In this document: positions 56,397 to 64,000 of the stretch, one piece after another
How the letters are laid out: every line of letters starts with the position of its first letter
Position numbering within the stretch: position 1 is the stretch's first letter
From: an uncultured Novosphingobium sp.
GTDB lineage: Bacteria; Pseudomonadota; Alphaproteobacteria; Sphingomonadales; Sphingomonadaceae
Length of the DNA: 64,000 nucleotides
Direction: 5' to 3'
NCBI GenBank assembly: GCA_946886365.1
Contig: CAMPIM010000001.1
Span: 55,893 to 119,892 of the forward strand
Notes under the pieces: model-generated
Told to the model about the DNA's origin: nothing
Database searches by the model: none
What the model saw: the letters and a program-made list of their open reading frames with translations, nothing else
Program-made: the position numbers and the translations under genes

Positions 56397-58526
56397 ATGG
56401 CCTATAGCCATCTGCTCGCACCGGGACGTATCGGCGCGATGGACTTGCGCAATCGGATATTCATGACGCCGATGGGGTCCAACCTTGCGGACGAGGACGG
56501 GATCACCGGCGAACGGCTGCGCGCTTATTATGAGGAACGCGCAAAGGGCGGCGCGGCGCTGATCATGATGGGATCGGTATCGATCGGCTATCCCGAAGGC
56601 TCCGGCAACTGGCGCAACGAGGCGATTTCGCACGAGCGCCACCTGCCGGGCGTGCGGGCGCTGGCCGACGCGGTCCACGCTCATGGCGCGAAACTCGCGA
56701 TGCAGCTTCAGCACGCTGGTCTGGTCGCGATGAATGACATGCTGGCTGGACGGCCGATCTGGACGCCTTCGATCCCGGCGGTCGGCAAGAGCGATGGCGA
56801 CATGATGGAGGGCTTCCTGGAGGATGAACTGGCCATCTTTACCGCGCCATTTGCTGCCATGGGTGCGCCCAACTACCGCGTCATGACCGTGCAGGATATC
56901 GAGCAACTGGTCCAGATGTTCGCCAGCGCCGCGCAACGCGCCCAGCGCGCAGGCGTCGATGCGGTCGAACTGCATGCCGGTCACGGTTACCTGATCTCAT
57001 CTTTCCTCAATCCATTGATCAACCAGCGCGACGACGATTATGGCGGCTCGATCGAGAACCGCTCGCGTTTGCTGTGCGATATCATTCGCGGCGTGCGCGC
57101 TGCCGTCGGCCCCGACATGCCGATATGGCCGCGCCTGGACAGCCAGCATTTCCTGATCGACGGCGGCATCACAGTGGAGGACGCGGCCGCCACCGCCCGG
57201 CTGGCGCAGGAGGCAGGAGCAGACGCCATCCACATATCGGCCGATGGCCATCCGGGTCGGGGCCTTACCTATTCGACCGGACATGCAACCGACACGCGCA
57301 ACGGGTTTGTCGAGGCGGCAGCGCGGATCAAGGCACATGTGACTATACCGATCATCTGTCCCGGCCGGATCGAGCCGGAAGATGCCGACCGCTTCATCGC
57401 TGATGGCAAGCTGGATTTCGTGACGATGGGCCGCAAGCTGTTGGCCGATCCTCATTTGCCGGCCAAGCTGGCCGCGGGGAAGGCCGATCAGATTCGCCCC
57501 TGCGTCTACTGCTACACCTGCATCAGCCAGATATTTTTCAGCCGTCCGGTGAAATGCGCGGTCAATCCCGAAACAGGCTTTGAGCGTGAGCGCGCGCTGG
57601 TTCCTACCGCCGCCGCTCGCCATATTGTCGTGATCGGCGGTGGTCCCGCCGGGATGGAGGCGGCGCGTCGGCTGGCAAAGCGGGGCCATCGGGTCACGCT
57701 GCTGGAGGCAACAGACTCTTTAGGCGGGACCGCCCGCTTCGCATCGATCGCCTATGCCCCGAACCAGGGCATTGTCGATTGGCTGAAACGGGAAGTGAAA
57801 GGCGAGCCGAATATCACCGTGCAACTGAGCACGAAGGCGACGCCCGAACTGCTCACTACCCTGGCCCCCGACGAAGTCGTCGTCGCCACCGGCGCGCGAC
57901 GTGCGCTGCCCCCCATTCCCGGCGCGGATCGCAACAACGTGTTCAGCGGCGACGAAATGCGCAGCCTGATGCTGGGACAGGATCTGGGCAAGCTGGCGCG
58001 CAAGGTCGACGCCAAGACGCGGCTGATGATGCGTGCAGGTCGTGTCACCGGCCTGACGGGACGGCCCGGTTTCATCCGCGCTGCCAGCACCTATTTCATG
58101 CCCTTTGGCGAACGCGTGGTGATTATCGGCGGCGAACTGGTTGGGCTGGAACTGGCCGAATTCCTTGCCAAGCGCGGTCGAAAGGTCGTCGTGATCGACG
58201 AAGCGGCCAAGATGGGTGCGGGTCTTCAGGTCGTGCGCCGCTGGCGGGTGCTTGATGAACTTCATCATCTGGGCGTCACCCTCCTGCCGAACGCCGGGGA
58301 CATTGCGATTGGCGATAAGAAAGTCAGCTACCGCAACAGCTTCGGACAAGTGAGAACGATGGCTGCCGACCAGGTGATCGTCGCCAAGGGCGCGCAAGGC
58401 GACCCTCGTTTGGCCGACCAACTGAAAGCGGCCGGATTCAGTGTGCGCAGCATCGGCGACGCCAATGGTGTAGGCTATATCGAAGGTGCGATGCAGGATG
58501 CGGCCGACGCCGTGATTGATATTTGA
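56397..58526 (+). CDS. NADH:flavin oxidoreductase / 2,4-dienoyl-CoA reductase-like enzyme (OYE + 4Fe-4S + FAD domain)
   Basis: This 709-residue multidomain reductase has an N-terminal Old Yellow Enzyme barrel with FMN (LLAPGRIGAMDLRNRIFMTP; AVELHAGHGYLISSFLNPLI; NQRDDDYGGSIENRSR), a 4Fe-4S motif C-x2-C-x2-C-x11-C in CVYCYTCISQIFFSRPVKC, and a C-terminal FAD/NAD part (IVVIGGGPAGMEAARRLAKR; VVIIGGELVGLELAEFLAKR). FadH has C-x2-C-x3-C, so one residue is missing between the second and third cysteines. The same family includes BaiCD and BaiH, which reduce steroid enones. Here it may saturate or desaturate a ring double bond. AAGGAGG precedes ATG 56397. Confidence 0.9.
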   Translation: MAYSHLLAPGRIGAMDLRNRIFMTPMGSNLADEDGITGERLRAYYEERAKGGAALIMMGSVSIGYPEGSGNWRNEAISHERHLPGVRALADAVHAHGAKLAMQLQHAGLVAMNDMLAGRPIWTPSIPAVGKSDGDMMEGFLEDELAIFTAPFAAMGAPNYRVMTVQDIEQLVQMFASAAQRAQRAGVDAVELHAGHGYLISSFLNPLINQRDDDYGGSIENRSRLLCDIIRGVRAAVGPDMPIWPRLDSQHFLIDGGITVEDAAATARLAQEAGADAIHISADGHPGRGLTYSTGHATDTRNGFVEAAARIKAHVTIPIICPGRIEPEDADRFIADGKLDFVTMGRKLLADPHLPAKLAAGKADQIRPCVYCYTCISQIFFSRPVKCAVNPETGFERERALVPTAAARHIVVIGGGPAGMEAARRLAKRGHRVTLLEATDSLGGTARFASIAYAPNQGIVDWLKREVKGEPNITVQLSTKATPELLTTLAPDEVVVATGARRALPPIPGADRNNVFSGDEMRSLMLGQDLGKLARKVDAKTRLMMRAGRVTGLTGRPGFIRAASTYFMPFGERVVIIGGELVGLELAEFLAKRGRKVVVIDEAAKMGAGLQVVRRWRVLDELHHLGVTLLPNAGDIAIGDKKVSYRNSFGQVRTMAADQVIVAKGAQGDPRLADQLKAAGFSVRSIGDANGVGYIEGAMQDAADAVIDI

Positions 58527-58540
58527 AGAAAGGAATGGCG

Positions 58541-59260
58541 ATGTTCGACTTTACCGGACGGCACGTGCTCGTCACCGGCGGGACCAGCGGGATCGGCGCG
58601 GGCATCGCTGCTGCCTTCATCGCTGCGGGCGCACATGTTATCGTCACGGGTACACGGCCGACAGAAGCGGATTATGAAGACATTCCGCCGGGTGCCACCT
58701 ATTGCCCCCTTCGTCTTGGCGACCGGCTTAGCATCGACGCCTTGATAGCGGGTTTGGGGGCGTTGGACATCCTCATTAACAATGCGGGCGGTACGTCCGT
58801 CCCGGAGGATTTCGACGCAGCCATCGACGCCAATCTGAAAGGCGTCCATGCGTTGACGATCGCCTGCCTGCCGCTGCTGGTGCAAAGTCGGCACGACGGC
58901 GGCGGCGCGGTCGTGACGATCGCCTCGATGATGGCGATCTTTGGCAACTCCATGTTCCCCGGATATAGCGCGGCCAAGGCTGGCCTTCTGCTACTGACCA
59001 AATCGCTGGCGCAAGGGTGGGGGGCAAAGGGCGTGCGGATCAACGCCGTGGCGCCCGGTCCGGTTCGCACGCCGATGACGGAGCGCTACGCCGACGATCC
59101 TGTCTATGGTCCTGGCACGGCGCAGCGGATGGCGCTTGGCCGCTGGGGAACACCAGACGACATAGCAGGGCCGACCCTGTTCCTCGCCAGTGCGGCTGCG
59201 CGGTTTGTGACGGGGGAATGTCTGGTGGCGAGCGGCGGGTATATGATCGCTGAGGCATGA
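58541..59260 (+). CDS. Short-chain dehydrogenase/reductase (SDR 7)
   Basis: This 239-residue classical SDR begins FTGRHVLVTGGTSGIGAGIA, has VIVTGTRPTEADYED (Thr/Arg after strand 2, NADP preference), NNAGGTSVPEDFDAAI, and catalytic IASMMAIFGNSMFPGYSAAK with Tyr and Lys. ATG 58541 has AAAGGA six bases upstream; TTG 58523 and ATG 58535 are alternatives. It follows the OYE-like gene by 14 bases. Confidence 0.9.
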   Translation: MFDFTGRHVLVTGGTSGIGAGIAAAFIAAGAHVIVTGTRPTEADYEDIPPGATYCPLRLGDRLSIDALIAGLGALDILINNAGGTSVPEDFDAAIDANLKGVHALTIACLPLLVQSRHDGGGAVVTIASMMAIFGNSMFPGYSAAKAGLLLLTKSLAQGWGAKGVRINAVAPGPVRTPMTERYADDPVYGPGTAQRMALGRWGTPDDIAGPTLFLASAAARFVTGECLVASGGYMIAEA

Positions 59261-59358
59261 TGCTTGCCAAAGACATGGTGACGATTGGCAAGCCTCGCGC
59301 AACCGACTACGCTCTCCATCAGACGCATCCGGTAAAGGAGCGCGAAGGAGATAATAGG

Positions 59359-60492
59359 ATGGTCGCACACGCGAATGAGGTCGCCTGCTTTTCGCGTATG
59401 ATCCTGGCACTCAATGCTTCGCTGGTCAGCGAAGATCCATGGCGAGACTTTCTGCTGCTGCTTCGCGATCATGTGAACGCAAAATGGGCAACGCTGATCC
59501 TCACGCCGCCCAATATGGATGGTTTGGGCACAATGATAACGCCCACCGCGCCACCGCCTGCGATTCAGGAATATCTTGACCGCTTTATGCAGATCGACCC
59601 CTTTGTCGGCCTGCCCGAAGGCAAGGTCGTGGCGTTGTATGAATATGTGGCCGAGGCGAAACTCAAAAATTCAGCCTATTATAAAGGGTGGCTGGAAGGC
59701 ATCGACGGTTCGCACGTTCTTGGCGTGGATCTGCGCATAAGCAATGGCCTGGAAGCCCGACTTCGGCTGACGAGGGCGCCTCATGGCGCGCCTTTCGATA
59801 CTGAAGAGCGCGGCCGTATAGAAGAAATCGTGCCCCATCTGCGGCAGGCGGTCGAACTCTATCGCCGACTGGAGGTGTCCCGTTCGGAGCAGGCAGTGAT
59901 GACCGGCGCCATCGAACAGTTCGCTGTCGGCACCGTGATGCTCGATCATAATCTGAATGTTCTCAAGATGAACGAACTTGCCGCATCCATCCTGGCCGAT
60001 GGGGATGGGATAAGCATCGTGGGGCAGCGTCTGGCGATCGCCAATTCCAGCCGTGACCGCGAATTTCGCCAGCAACTCAAGGATGCGGTGAACGTCGCGC
60101 CAGGATCATCTCCTTCAGTATTCCTGGTCGAACGTCCATCGGGCCACCGGGACATCGGAATCGTCATTCGGTCAATCACTATTCCTAATTTCATGCATGG
60201 CGGCACAACGCCGGCCATCGCGCTTTTCCTGGGCGATCCGGAACGTCAGTGCGTCGTGACCAGCGATGCCCTGAGGGAATTGTTCGCCTTTACCCCGACA
60301 GAGGCGTCGATCGCGGCTTCGCTTGCAAACGGCGTGTCGGTGATCGAGACCGCGCATCGGCTGGGCATTGCCGAAAACACCGTGCGCGCGCATCTCCGCT
60401 CTATCTTTGCCAAGACGGGCGCGACCCGCCAATCACAGCTTGTGCATCTCATCCACACCAGTCTGCCCGAACTCGCCGTCGTTCGCCGCTAA
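59359..60492 (+). CDS. LuxR-family regulator, likely regulator of the catabolic cluster
   Basis: This is a 377-residue protein with an N-terminal sensory region of about 300 residues and a LuxR-type HTH at about 312-372 (FTPTEASIAASLANGVSVIE, TAHRLGIAENTVRAHLRSIF, AKTGATRQSQLV). The sensory part has a PAS-like segment (EQFAVGTVMLDHNLNVLKMN, ELAASILAD). It is the only regulator gene inside the cluster and sits between the last SDR and the TonB receptor, so it probably controls one or both in response to a pathway intermediate. ATG 59359 has AAGGAG eight bases upstream; the frame is open from 59257 but with no ribosome site. Confidence 0.88.
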   Translation: MVAHANEVACFSRMILALNASLVSEDPWRDFLLLLRDHVNAKWATLILTPPNMDGLGTMITPTAPPPAIQEYLDRFMQIDPFVGLPEGKVVALYEYVAEAKLKNSAYYKGWLEGIDGSHVLGVDLRISNGLEARLRLTRAPHGAPFDTEERGRIEEIVPHLRQAVELYRRLEVSRSEQAVMTGAIEQFAVGTVMLDHNLNVLKMNELAASILADGDGISIVGQRLAIANSSRDREFRQQLKDAVNVAPGSSPSVFLVERPSGHRDIGIVIRSITIPNFMHGGTTPAIALFLGDPERQCVVTSDALRELFAFTPTEASIAASLANGVSVIETAHRLGIAENTVRAHLRSIFAKTGATRQSQLVHLIHTSLPELAVVRR

Positions 60493-60598
60493 ATTATCCA
60501 ACCTAATTGATTTGAAGGTATTGCAACGCGCTTAGCAGGGCGATGCTCAACCCCACAGGATCCGCGCCAAAGCGGACAGAACCGAGGGGATATCGAAG

Positions 60599-62938
60599 AT
60601 GGCTTACGGAAAATATCATTATCTTGCTGGTTCGGCATTGATGCTTGCTCTGGCAGCGTCGCAGGCAAATGCGCAGGATTCTTCGCCAGCAGCACCCGCC
60701 CAAGCGACGCAGGGCGTGGGTCTTCAGGACATCGTGGTTACTGCGCGGAAGCGTTCTGAAAACCTGCAAAATGTCCCAACAGCCGTAACAGCTCTCGGTG
60801 CGCTTCAAATTGCGGATTATCAGATCAAGAGCTTCCAGGACGTCGGCAAGACCGCGCCAAACGTCAATATCCAGAAGCAGGCAGGCTCACCCAGCGCGCC
60901 GCAGTTCAATATTCGCGGCGTTTCGTCCGGTTCTATCAACTTCCAGGTCGATTCCGGCGTCGCGCTCTATGTAGATGGCGTTTATCTTGGCCGACCCGGC
61001 AACTCCGCCTTCGATCTGGCCGATCTTGAACATCTCGAAGTCCTGCGCGGTCCACAGGGCACACTCTTTGGCCGCAACTCTACCGGCGGCGCAATCGCAT
61101 TTGTGACGGCCAGCCCGACCGGTAAATTCGGTGTCGAGGCCGAAGGAACGCTAGGAAACTACCATCGCCATCGCGGGCGGATAACGGTCAACACGCCTGA
61201 ATGGGCTGGTCTTTCGGCGCGGTTCACATATGTCCATGACGAAAATGACGGTTATGTAAAGAATTCCGCCCCGCAGCGTACATTCCTTTATCCGGAACCG
61301 TTCGGGCCGTCGACCAGTGCGAAGAGCTTTGGCGCGAACAACACCGAGTCGTTTTTCGCAGCAATCCGCTATGCCGGGATCGATGGCCTGACGCTCGATT
61401 ATCGCTTCAACTATACCGACATGGTAACCACGCTCGACGCCATGCAATTGCTGCACAGCGGCGCCGCATTTAGCGGCATCACCAACTTCCCGAACCAGCC
61501 TGCACTTGGCGGCACGATGGTGGAGAGCTTGACGCGGCTCGACCGCATTCCGATCGATGGCCTTTCTCCAGCTACCCAAAAAACCTGGGGCCACAGCCTT
61601 ACGGCTGTTTATGAGCTTAGCGATTCCTTGAGCGTCAAATATATTGGCGGACTGCGCGGGTTTACGCTGAACTCATCGTCTGATCTCGACGGAAATTCGC
61701 TGGTGGACCCTTATGGCGGGACGGGTGGGTATTTTCAGGCGCTTGCAGCCGAGCGCTATGCAAAGCAGCGGCAGTCGTCCCACGAACTGCAACTCCTCGG
61801 CCACACCGGCAGTTTGGATTTTGTTGGTGGCCTGTTCTATTATCGCGAAAAGGCCTACCTCAACAGCCCGACCATTTTCGGACAGATCAGCCAACCAGGC
61901 GTCCCGATCCCTATCAATAATCCCGGCAGCTATCTTGCGGGTGGCGACCTGCTTAAGGTGCTCAACAAATCTTACGCGGCTTATGCACATGCCAATCTCA
62001 AGTTGACCGATGCGCTCGAACTGGGCGGCGGCATCCGCTATTCTAAAGATGATCGCACGGAGAATGATCTGATTGATGCGGATCGGACCCCCACGGTTCA
62101 GCGCGGCAGCTTCAACGCCAAGCAGGATCGCGTCGATTATGACGCATCATTGAAATATCAGTTTGCCCAGAGCAGCAACGTCTATGCGAAATTTGCCACC
62201 GGTTTCGTTTCGGGGGGTATCTTCCATGGCGCGGAATTCCAGCCGGAAACAATTAAGTCCTACGAAGCGGGCGTGAAGTCTGAATTTCTTGATCGGCGCG
62301 TCCGACTTAACGTCGCTTTATTCCAGGCGGATCGAAAAGGCCTCCAGGTGACGGGCTTTGATCCCAATCAGGGTGGCAACATCCTGCTGAATGCCGGTAG
62401 CGAAAGAGCGCGGGGCTACGAAATTGAAGCCACGATCCTGCCGGTCGACGGCCTTACTTTGACCGGCACCTATGGCTTTACGGACGTCAATGCAAAGCCA
62501 CAGACGGCTAATCCGGCAGCTACCCCGGTGCGTACATATCAACCCCGGCGCACCGGCTATGTCGCTGCGCAATATGATTTCCCCGAATTCCCAGGTGGCA
62601 CCAAGATGAGCTTCCGCATTGATGGCCAGTATAAGGGCGATCATTTCCGGTTGCAGTGCCCGGTCGGCGCCACGCAATCGGCGACGGACGGTTGTATCGG
62701 TGCTGGTGATCCCGTGCTCGACGACCAGTTGGTGATAAGGGCAACTTGGGAAATAGGCGCACGGTTCACCTTTGCCGAAATCCCGGTAGGCAACGCTAAG
62801 GGCAAGATTTCCCTCTGGGGCAAAAATCTCAACAATTCGGATAAGCCAGAGTTTCTGTTTCCGATCTTCGATACGTGGGTACTCGGCACCTTCCAGGCTC
62901 CGCGCACATACGGGATCGACGTCGGTATCGCGTTCTGA
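60599..62938 (+). CDS. TonB-dependent outer-membrane receptor
   Basis: This is a 779-residue receptor. It has a signal peptide (about 1-24, ending ASQANA), a TonB box and plug start in DIVVTARKRSENLQNVPTAV, plug motifs VEVLRGPQGTLFGRNSTGGA-like HLEVLRGPQGTLFGRNSTGG, and a 22-strand barrel ending with TYGIDVGIAF (C-terminal Phe). It belongs to the broad sphingomonad group that imports organic compounds, not only siderophores. Its location at the end of the catabolic cluster suggests uptake of the steroid-like substrate. A 106-base gap separates it from the LuxR gene. Confidence 0.93.
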   Translation: MAYGKYHYLAGSALMLALAASQANAQDSSPAAPAQATQGVGLQDIVVTARKRSENLQNVPTAVTALGALQIADYQIKSFQDVGKTAPNVNIQKQAGSPSAPQFNIRGVSSGSINFQVDSGVALYVDGVYLGRPGNSAFDLADLEHLEVLRGPQGTLFGRNSTGGAIAFVTASPTGKFGVEAEGTLGNYHRHRGRITVNTPEWAGLSARFTYVHDENDGYVKNSAPQRTFLYPEPFGPSTSAKSFGANNTESFFAAIRYAGIDGLTLDYRFNYTDMVTTLDAMQLLHSGAAFSGITNFPNQPALGGTMVESLTRLDRIPIDGLSPATQKTWGHSLTAVYELSDSLSVKYIGGLRGFTLNSSSDLDGNSLVDPYGGTGGYFQALAAERYAKQRQSSHELQLLGHTGSLDFVGGLFYYREKAYLNSPTIFGQISQPGVPIPINNPGSYLAGGDLLKVLNKSYAAYAHANLKLTDALELGGGIRYSKDDRTENDLIDADRTPTVQRGSFNAKQDRVDYDASLKYQFAQSSNVYAKFATGFVSGGIFHGAEFQPETIKSYEAGVKSEFLDRRVRLNVALFQADRKGLQVTGFDPNQGGNILLNAGSERARGYEIEATILPVDGLTLTGTYGFTDVNAKPQTANPAATPVRTYQPRRTGYVAAQYDFPEFPGGTKMSFRIDGQYKGDHFRLQCPVGATQSATDGCIGAGDPVLDDQLVIRATWEIGARFTFAEIPVGNAKGKISLWGKNLNNSDKPEFLFPIFDTWVLGTFQAPRTYGIDVGIAF

Positions 62939-62947
62939 ACTTCAAGT

Positions 62948-62987
62948 GTGTGTGTGTCGGCTGCTTCGTTATTGTCGACACACACAC
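62948..62987 (+). terminator. 12-bp GT/CA-repeat hairpin after the TonB receptor gene
   Basis: GTGTGTGTGTCG (62948-62959) pairs exactly with CGACACACACAC (62976-62987) across a 16-base loop, beginning nine bases after the stop. There is no U-tract, so it may act as a 3'-end stabiliser or a weak terminator. Confidence 0.4.
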
Positions 62988-63064
62988 GCCATGTCTTATT
63001 GCGACGGACGGGTATATCGCCTTCCTCGTCAGAAAATGGCTATCCCTTCCGGCGGTTTCGATTT

Positions 63065-63922
63065 GAAGTGCGACACCCGGGGTGATGCATAGCATTTCAT
63101 CCGGGCTTGAGGAGGGCGATCTGTTCTCCCACGACCTTGTGCGGGGTGCGATAGCCCAGGCACTGGAGGGCTGTGCTGTTGAGGCGATCAGCGACGGCTT
63201 GTGGATTTCCTTGTCCGACAGCAGCGCAATGTGTTGGAGGGCAGGAAGCGCCGTATCCGTCCATTGCAATTTTCCACGCCACCTTTCTGCCAAGGCGTGG
63301 ACGGCAGGCAGAAATAGCTGGTGATGCCGAGCCTGTTTCGCAGTGTCGCAAAAGCGGCAAATTCCGTGCCCCGATCGAAGGTGATGCTGCGCCGGAGGGC
63401 AGGGGGGATGCCCCGCAAACCCCGATCGATGCCGGCCATGACCCCAGCGGAATGCCGGCTCGGATTATGCGCGAGGAAAGTGAAGCGGCTGCGGCGTTCG
63501 ACCAGCGAGGTGAGATTGGCTTTGCCATACTCTCTCCTAAAAAATCAGAAGATGGCCTTCCCAATGTCCGAATCTGCTGCGATCCGCAATTTCCGGCGGT
63601 CGTGCGCCGATCGTGTTGACCACAGTAATATGGAGACCGCGTGGCTTACGAGCGTAGCGTAGCGTTGTCGGCGCGAACGGCGGGCAACCGCCAGGTGGCA
63701 CACCGCGTCCCGGTTCTGATGACGCCCGCAAGTAACCCGCAATCTGTCTGCGATAAATCGTCGATGAATGGCGCCGCAGCGCGTCCACAACCTGCCGCAC
63801 AGACCGTCGACCAATCGATAAATGTCCCGCCGCTCGTCCAAACTCAGATGCTGATAGCCGTTCACTGCGTGCCGTCCTGGAAAGGGGATCAAATCCCTAT
63901 AAATCCTAGGATTTCGCACTTC
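63065..63922 (-). mobile_element. Decayed IS30-family element
   Basis: The ends carry matching inverted repeats GAAGTGCGA (63065-63073) and TCGCACTTC (63914-63922), in the wider context ATTTGAAGTGCGA and TTCGAAGTGCGA. Between them is a broken IS30 transposase gene on the minus strand. At about 860 bp the element is shorter than usual IS30 members, consistent with an internal loss. Confidence 0.75.
63097..63865 (-). pseudogene. IS30-family transposase, frameshifted and partly deleted
   Basis: Minus-strand pieces in different frames make up one gene: start GTG 63865 with NGYQHLSLDERRDIYRLVDG; then RRHSSTIYRRQIAGYLR; then RYARKPRGLHITVVNTIGAR and PPEIADRSRFGHWEGHLLIF; then MAGIDRGLRGIPPALRRSIT, FDRGTEFAAFATLRNRLGIT, SYFCLPSTPWQKGGVENCNG; and finally CLGYRTPHKVVGEQIALLKP with stop at 63097. 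Fragments of the DDE core are present, but at least three frame changes and a central gap rule out an active product. Confidence 0.85.
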
Positions 63923-64000
63923 GAATTAGAATCCACTGCTTACACGAAATGTTCGGACCGGTTAGAAAAGACACTATCTGTCCCGGATAGAAATGACACC
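63923..64000. other. Sequence beyond the IS30 element
   Basis: No gene is seen. The last bases (TGTCCCGGATAGAAATGACA at 63979-63998) have the look of an insertion-sequence end, with possibly another element starting just before the window border. This is weak. Confidence 0.2.

Overview
The window looks like chromosome or large-plasmid DNA of an alphaproteobacterium, most likely a sphingomonad (Sphingobium/Novosphingobium type). This is inferred from GC-rich codon use, a TonB-dependent receptor carrying the DIVVTA-type TonB box common in that group, and the mix of glutamate synthase, formaldehyde, metal-resistance and catabolic genes. No rRNA, tRNA or CRISPR array was seen.

Layout. 1-922: end of a DUF1552 gene and a secreted VOC protein. 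1183-7330: gltB-gltD, NADPH glutamate synthase. 7569-7985: an orphan BLUF blue-light sensor. 8200-16995: a tightly overlapping envelope operon holding a GH18-like/polysaccharide deacetylase/GT2 fusion, an AcvB/VirJ-type hydrolase, an MprF lysyl-phosphatidylglycerol synthase/flippase, and an OmpR-type response regulator with its histidine kinase. 17224-18111: mlaA. 18155-22050: gabT-gabD (minus strand) with a divergent LysR gene; gabD appears to have lost its native stop by a small indel and now reads through a hairpin. 22123-23004: a LuxR-family regulator. 23091-23649: abutting fragments of two insertion sequences. 23907-28599: glutathione-dependent formaldehyde oxidation (frmA, fghA) and a copper P-type ATPase. 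28822-33258 (minus): nitrate ABC transporter nrtA-nrtB-nrtD plus an outer-membrane porin, preceded by a leader that looks like an ANTAR-type antitermination element. 33615-35971 (minus): chrB-chrA chromate resistance. 36267-36745: an internally deleted IS5-family element.

36743-62938 is a large catabolic region organised as several divergent or collinear units around promoter regions at 46071-46276 and 53279-53392. It holds a phosphotransferase and acyl-CoA dehydrogenase pair, E1alpha/E1beta/E2 of a 2-oxo-acid dehydrogenase, seven short-chain dehydrogenases, three SnoaL/NTF2-fold proteins, a Baeyer-Villiger-type flavin monooxygenase, an SRPBCC protein, an MFS carrier, a zinc alcohol dehydrogenase, a 3-ketosteroid-delta1-dehydrogenase-like flavoprotein, a KshA-like Rieske oxygenase, an Old-Yellow-Enzyme/2,4-dienoyl-CoA-reductase-like flavoprotein, a LuxR regulator and a TonB receptor. 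A KstD-like and a KshA-like enzyme together are the two activities that open steroid ring B, so the best reading is a steroid (perhaps bile-acid-like or another polycyclic terpenoid) degradation cluster. This is inference: no ring-cleavage dioxygenase or meta-cleavage hydrolase lies in the window. The region is bounded by the IS5 derivative on the left and a decayed IS30-family element (63065-63922) on the right.
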